Shown here: positions 4,552 to 7,102 of the stretch, piece after piece
Numbering within the stretch: the first letter of the stretch is position 1
How the letters are laid out: each line of letters starts with the position of its first letter
DNA from: DALYLB01 sp046154695
Lineage (GTDB): Bacteria; Acidobacteriota; Blastocatellia; RBC074
Reading direction: 5' to 3'
Length of the DNA stretch: 7,102 nt
Assembly (NCBI GenBank): GCA_046154695.1
Contig: JBJXFI010000042.1
Coordinates: forward strand, 1-7,102
Program-made: the position numbers and the translations under genes
Notes under the pieces: model-generated
The model's database searches: none
Seen by the model: only the letters and a program-made list of their open reading frames with translations
Told to the model about the DNA's origin: nothing

Positions 4552-7102
4552 ATGGGCGCTATGTTTGATTCGCTCGATATGATTTCGCGTCTGTTGCTCG
4601 AAGCGATGCTCAATGGGATCTGGCAGGGAGGGCTGATCGTCGTCCTGGTCTGGGGGATGCTGCGTGGAATGAGGAGAGTCAGCGCGACGACGCGGCACGC
4701 GGTCTGGCTGGTGAGCCTGTTGGCGATTACGGCGCTGCCGCTGATGGGATTGATCGCGAAGCGATCGGGAAGCCTGCCTGCCTACAACCGGCAACCGGCA
4801 ACCGCCCACCGGCAACCGGCAACCGGCAACCGTCTGCCAGCAACCGACAACCTCCTGCCAGCAACCGACAACCTCCTGCCGGCAACCGGCAACCTCCTAC
4901 CGGCAACCGGCAACCGGCAACCGGCAATCGCCGCCCAGCAACCGGCGACCGGCGACCGGCAACCGGCGACCGGCAACCGGCAACCGGCGCCCGAACCGGG
5001 GCGAGTCATGGACCGGTTCCTGGCGGGGCGGCTGCCTTTGGCGCTGATGGGGCTCTGGTTGGGGATTGCGGCGGCGATGATCGGGCGGATCGTTCGCAGT
5101 TATGCGTCAATATTCAGGCTGCGGCGGCAACTGGAGAGCGTTCCCGGCGAGCAGAGCGCCCGGATGCGCGGGTTGGCGGCGAGGTTCGGGATTGGAAGGC
5201 GGGTTCGTCTCTTCTCTTCGGCGCGGATTTCGATGCCGATGACGGTTGGGGTGCTCAAACCGATGATTCTGCTGCCGCCGGAGCTGGCGGACAATCTGTC
5301 GGAGGAGGAGTTCGACAGCATCATCGCGCACGAACTGGCGCACATTAAACGATTGGACTATGCGACCAACCTGATGCAGCGACTGGTGGAGGCCCTTCTT
5401 TTCTTCCATCCCGCGGTCTGGTTGATCTGCAAGCAATTGATGATCGAGCGGGAGCTGGCCTGTGACGATTGGGCGGTAAAGACCTGCGAGCCGCGCGGGT
5501 ATGCCAGTTGTTTGGCCAGGCTCGTTGAACATTGGAATACGTCGAAACCGGGGACGGCCGTGCGGTTTGCGGCGACCGGAATCCTGTTTGGAAAACACGT
5601 GTTAACAAGGAGGGTGGAGATGATTCTCAATCGTGATCGAAATGCGGAGACGGCGGTTTCGAAACCCGCGTTGTTCTATGCCATCGGCGTGGCGGTATCG
5701 TTCATCATCGTTTGCAGTCTGTTATCGCCGGTGATCGCGGTTCCGTCGGGGCAGAAGCCGTCCCGGCCCAGGAAGGAGAAGCGGGACGCCCGCCCGGCCG
5801 CGCCGTCGCCGGGAAGGGCCGCGGAGGGGTTCCCTCCGGCGCCGCCGGCGCCCGCCGAAGCGCCGGAACCGCCGATGCCCGCGATTGTGGTCGCCGGAGA
5901 GATCGATTGGGACGAGGATCTGCTTCCGCCGTTGCCGCCCGACGCGCCCGAACCGATGATTGCTCCCATGCCCGTCGCGCCGCTTGCCCCCGAACCGTTC
6001 CGCGGCTTCGCCGTGGCTGGTGGCGCGGCTTACACGCCTTCACGGCTGGGCACGACGACCATCGCGGGCTTTGGACAGGATGACAAGAAGACGCCCGCGA
6101 TTCCCGAGGCCGAGCTTCTAGGCGTGCTCGCGGACATCGTGAAAAAAGACGCCGATCCGACGGTTCGCCAGGAGGCGCTGCAGGGCATTTACCGCATGCG
6201 CAGCGATGCCGCCGTCAACACCCTCATCGGACTTTACGACTCCCAAACCGATGTGAAGATCAAGAGCGAGATCATCGCCTACATGATCCGGCGCAACAGC
6301 GAGGACAATGCCAAGGCGATCGCCAAGCTCACGAGCATCGCCAAAAGCGAGCAGAACGAGGAGCTGCGCAACCGCGCGATCCGGTATCTGGGCGCGGTCC
6401 GAGGCGATGAGGGGGCGAACAACCTGATCCAGATCTATGATTCGCTCCAGGACCAGAAGACGAAGATGTCGGTGATCCGCTCGCTCGGCGGCAATCGAAG
6501 CCGCAAGGCGATCGACAAGCTGATTCAGATCGCCAAGAACGATTCCGATCCGGCCGTCCGCCAGGCCGCTGTTCGCAGCCTCAATGGAATCGACGGCCGG
6601 ATCTATACGGGAGGGTTGACCGTGGCCCCGATCCCCCGCATCGGCCAGCTCGGGGGCCCGGACGCTCCCTTTGCCTTCCAGCTCGAAGGCCGGGAATGGG
6701 ACCGGATGCGGAGCGAATGGGAGGAGAAGAGCCGCGAGATGATCGATAAGCTGCGCGTCGAGGGCATCGAGAACTTCAAGTTCGATGGCAAACGCCTCGA
6801 TGAGATGCTCCGAAAGCTGGAGATCGAGCTGCCGAAGATCGATCTGCGGTTGAAGGAACTTCAGGATGGAAGTCTCAACAAGCCTCGGGGCGATCAGGTC
6901 AGCGCGCTCGAAGCCCAGTTGCGTTCTCACCGCGCGCAACTGCGCGCCCAACTTGAAGGGATGCGCGTCCAGTACGCCGAGACACACCCGAAAGTCGTCG
7001 AGACAAGAAAGATGCTTCAGGCGGTCGAGAAGGAATTGGAGGACGCGCAGCGGTTGAGCGGCGCGGCGGCTCCACGCCCGGCAGCCGGCAGCCGCGCCGC
7101 GG
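4552..7102 (+). CDS. BlaR1-like M56 membrane zinc protease with Pro-rich, HEAT-repeat and coiled-coil C-terminus (3' end outside window)
   Basis: The frame stays open from the ATG at 4552 (GGAGG 5 bases upstream) to the window end, 850 residues without a stop. Two membrane helices (about 24-42 and 50-70) precede a repeat-rich loop (about 79-147) and a third helix (about 161-180). The zinc protease site is HELAH (260-264), with the family's FFHPAVW (284-290) and ERELACDD (299-306), whose Glu is a likely third zinc ligand. A fourth helix (about 373-396) is followed by a Pro/Ala-rich stretch (about 398-500) and HEAT-type helical repeats (about 518-682). Two of these carry DxDPxVRQxA (533-542 and 664-673). 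A charged coiled coil spans about 718-835. By BlaR1 topology the protease faces the cytoplasm and everything after helix 4 lies outside. No SxxK-type penicillin-binding sensor is visible. Its likely substrate or partner is the upstream BlaI-type repressor. The function of the sensor is unknown. Confidence 0.9.
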   Translation, partial: MGAMFDSLDMISRLLLEAMLNGIWQGGLIVVLVWGMLRGMRRVSATTRHAVWLVSLLAITALPLMGLIAKRSGSLPAYNRQPATAHRQPATGNRLPATDNLLPATDNLLPATGNLLPATGNRQPAIAAQQPATGDRQPATGNRQPAPEPGRVMDRFLAGRLPLALMGLWLGIAAAMIGRIVRSYASIFRLRRQLESVPGEQSARMRGLAARFGIGRRVRLFSSARISMPMTVGVLKPMILLPPELADNLSEEEFDSIIAHELAHIKRLDYATNLMQRLVEALLFFHPAVWLICKQLMIERELACDDWAVKTCEPRGYASCLARLVEHWNTSKPGTAVRFAATGILFGKHVLTRRVEMILNRDRNAETAVSKPALFYAIGVAVSFIIVCSLLSPVIAVPSGQKPSRPRKEKRDARPAAPSPGRAAEGFPPAPPAPAEAPEPPMPAIVVAGEIDWDEDLLPPLPPDAPEPMIAPMPVAPLAPEPFRGFAVAGGAAYTPSRLGTTTIAGFGQDDKKTPAIPEAELLGVLADIVKKDADPTVRQEALQGIYRMRSDAAVNTLIGLYDSQTDVKIKSEIIAYMIRRNSEDNAKAIAKLTSIAKSEQNEELRNRAIRYLGAVRGDEGANNLIQIYDSLQDQKTKMSVIRSLGGNRSRKAIDKLIQIAKNDSDPAVRQAAVRSLNGIDGRIYTGGLTVAPIPRIGQLGGPDAPFAFQLEGREWDRMRSEWEEKSREMIDKLRVEGIENFKFDGKRLDEMLRKLEIELPKIDLRLKELQDGSLNKPRGDQVSALEAQLRSHRAQLRAQLEGMRVQYAETHPKVVETRKMLQAVEKELEDAQRLSGAAAPRPAAGSRAA
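4785..4990. repeat. Tandem heptamer array (CAACCGG and variants) inside the protease gene
   Basis: About 29 heptamer lengths of CAACCGG, with CAACCGA, CGACCGG and CAACCTC variants, run through the loop between membrane helices 2 and 3. A higher-order 21-bp unit is clear. The blocks 4834-4854 and 4855-4875 are identical; 4876-4896 and 4897-4917 are close copies. They encode LPATDNL, LPATDNL, LPATGNL and LPATGNR. Three heptamers equal seven codons, so the array reads as QPATGNR-like peptides. The pure unit has no stop codon in any frame on either strand, which is why spurious open frames appear opposite it. In BlaR1 topology this loop is extracytoplasmic. Confidence 0.93.
5607..5622 (+). promoter_or_regulatory. 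Possible internal ribosome site and start inside the protease gene
   Basis: AAGGAGG (5607-5613) stands 6 bases before an in-frame ATG (5620, residue 357). This is the same ribosome site sequence and spacing as for blaI. Initiation here would give a separate protein with a short cytoplasmic N-terminus, membrane helix 4 as an anchor, and the whole Pro-rich, HEAT and coiled-coil part. The coding meaning, RRVEM, is also a plausible conserved M56 segment, so the match could be chance. Confidence 0.35.

Noticed and set aside
4834..4917. LPATG peptides resembling a sortase LPxTG sorting signal
   Set aside because: They come from translation of the DNA repeat, occur mid-protein in tandem, and are not followed by a hydrophobic segment with a basic C-terminal tail.
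4785..4990. CRISPR array
   Set aside because: The repeat unit is 7 bp with no unique spacers.
4727..5009. Cys-rich minus-strand open frames made of PVAGCRL-type repeats
   Set aside because: They are the other-strand reading of the stop-free heptamer array and not genes.
6118..6987. Long minus-strand open frame opposite the HEAT and coiled-coil region
   Set aside because: It is antisense to the in-frame continuation of the M56 gene. The sense reading has clear HEAT and coiled-coil patterns, and the antisense one has no motif.
5620..7102. A separate HEAT-repeat gene instead of a fusion
   Set aside because: The frame is continuous from 4552 with no stop, and membrane helix 4 follows the protease domain at the usual place. 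The internal start is kept only as a possible second product.

Overview
The window is GC-rich bacterial chromosomal DNA (roughly 60% GC or more by eye). It has compact, ATG/TTG-started genes with purine-rich ribosome binding sites and sigma70-like promoters. The gene content suggests a soil or sediment phylum: an rpmE / DUF1385 / prfA / prmC block, a BlaI/M56 pair whose sensor is made of HEAT repeats, and GC-rich two-hairpin interspersed repeats. Acidobacteriota is my best guess, with Planctomycetota, Hydrogenedentota or Sumerlaeota as alternatives. This is inference from gene style and was not tested by any search.

Left part, minus strand (1-3804). Read in the direction of transcription, the genes are rpmE (ribosomal protein L31), a DUF1385 membrane protein, prfA (release factor 1) and prmC (the methyltransferase that modifies the GGQ loop of release factors). 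The last three are separated by only 9 and 5 bases and almost certainly form one translation-related operon. A 355-base non-coding gap with possible RNA hairpins separates rpmE from the DUF1385 gene. Beyond prmC the window ends in a two-hairpin, REP-like repeat.

Middle (3805-4056). This is a divergent promoter region. A good rpmE promoter points left and a good blaI promoter points right, each with a perfect TTGACA -35 box. Two identical A/T tracts 21 bp apart lie between them.

Right part, plus strand (4057-7102). A BlaI/MecI-type repressor is followed by a very large open frame that runs off the window (850 codons visible, no stop). It encodes an M56 (BlaR1-like) membrane zinc protease with an intact HELAH site. 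The penicillin-binding sensor of classical BlaR1 is not present in the visible part. In its place are a proline-rich stretch, HEAT-type repeats and a long coiled coil with a Wzz/GNVR-like Y-x3-HP motif. The likely logic is that the extracytoplasmic part senses something, the M56 domain becomes active, and the BlaI-type repressor is inactivated. The signal and target genes are not visible.

The most unusual feature is a family of 7-bp repeats (CAACCGG and variants). It fills about 200 bp of the protease gene, in the loop between membrane helices 2 and 3. It also occurs as two opposed arms in the 120-bp gap between the repressor and protease genes. Because the unit is not a multiple of three, copy-number changes could switch the downstream reading frame.
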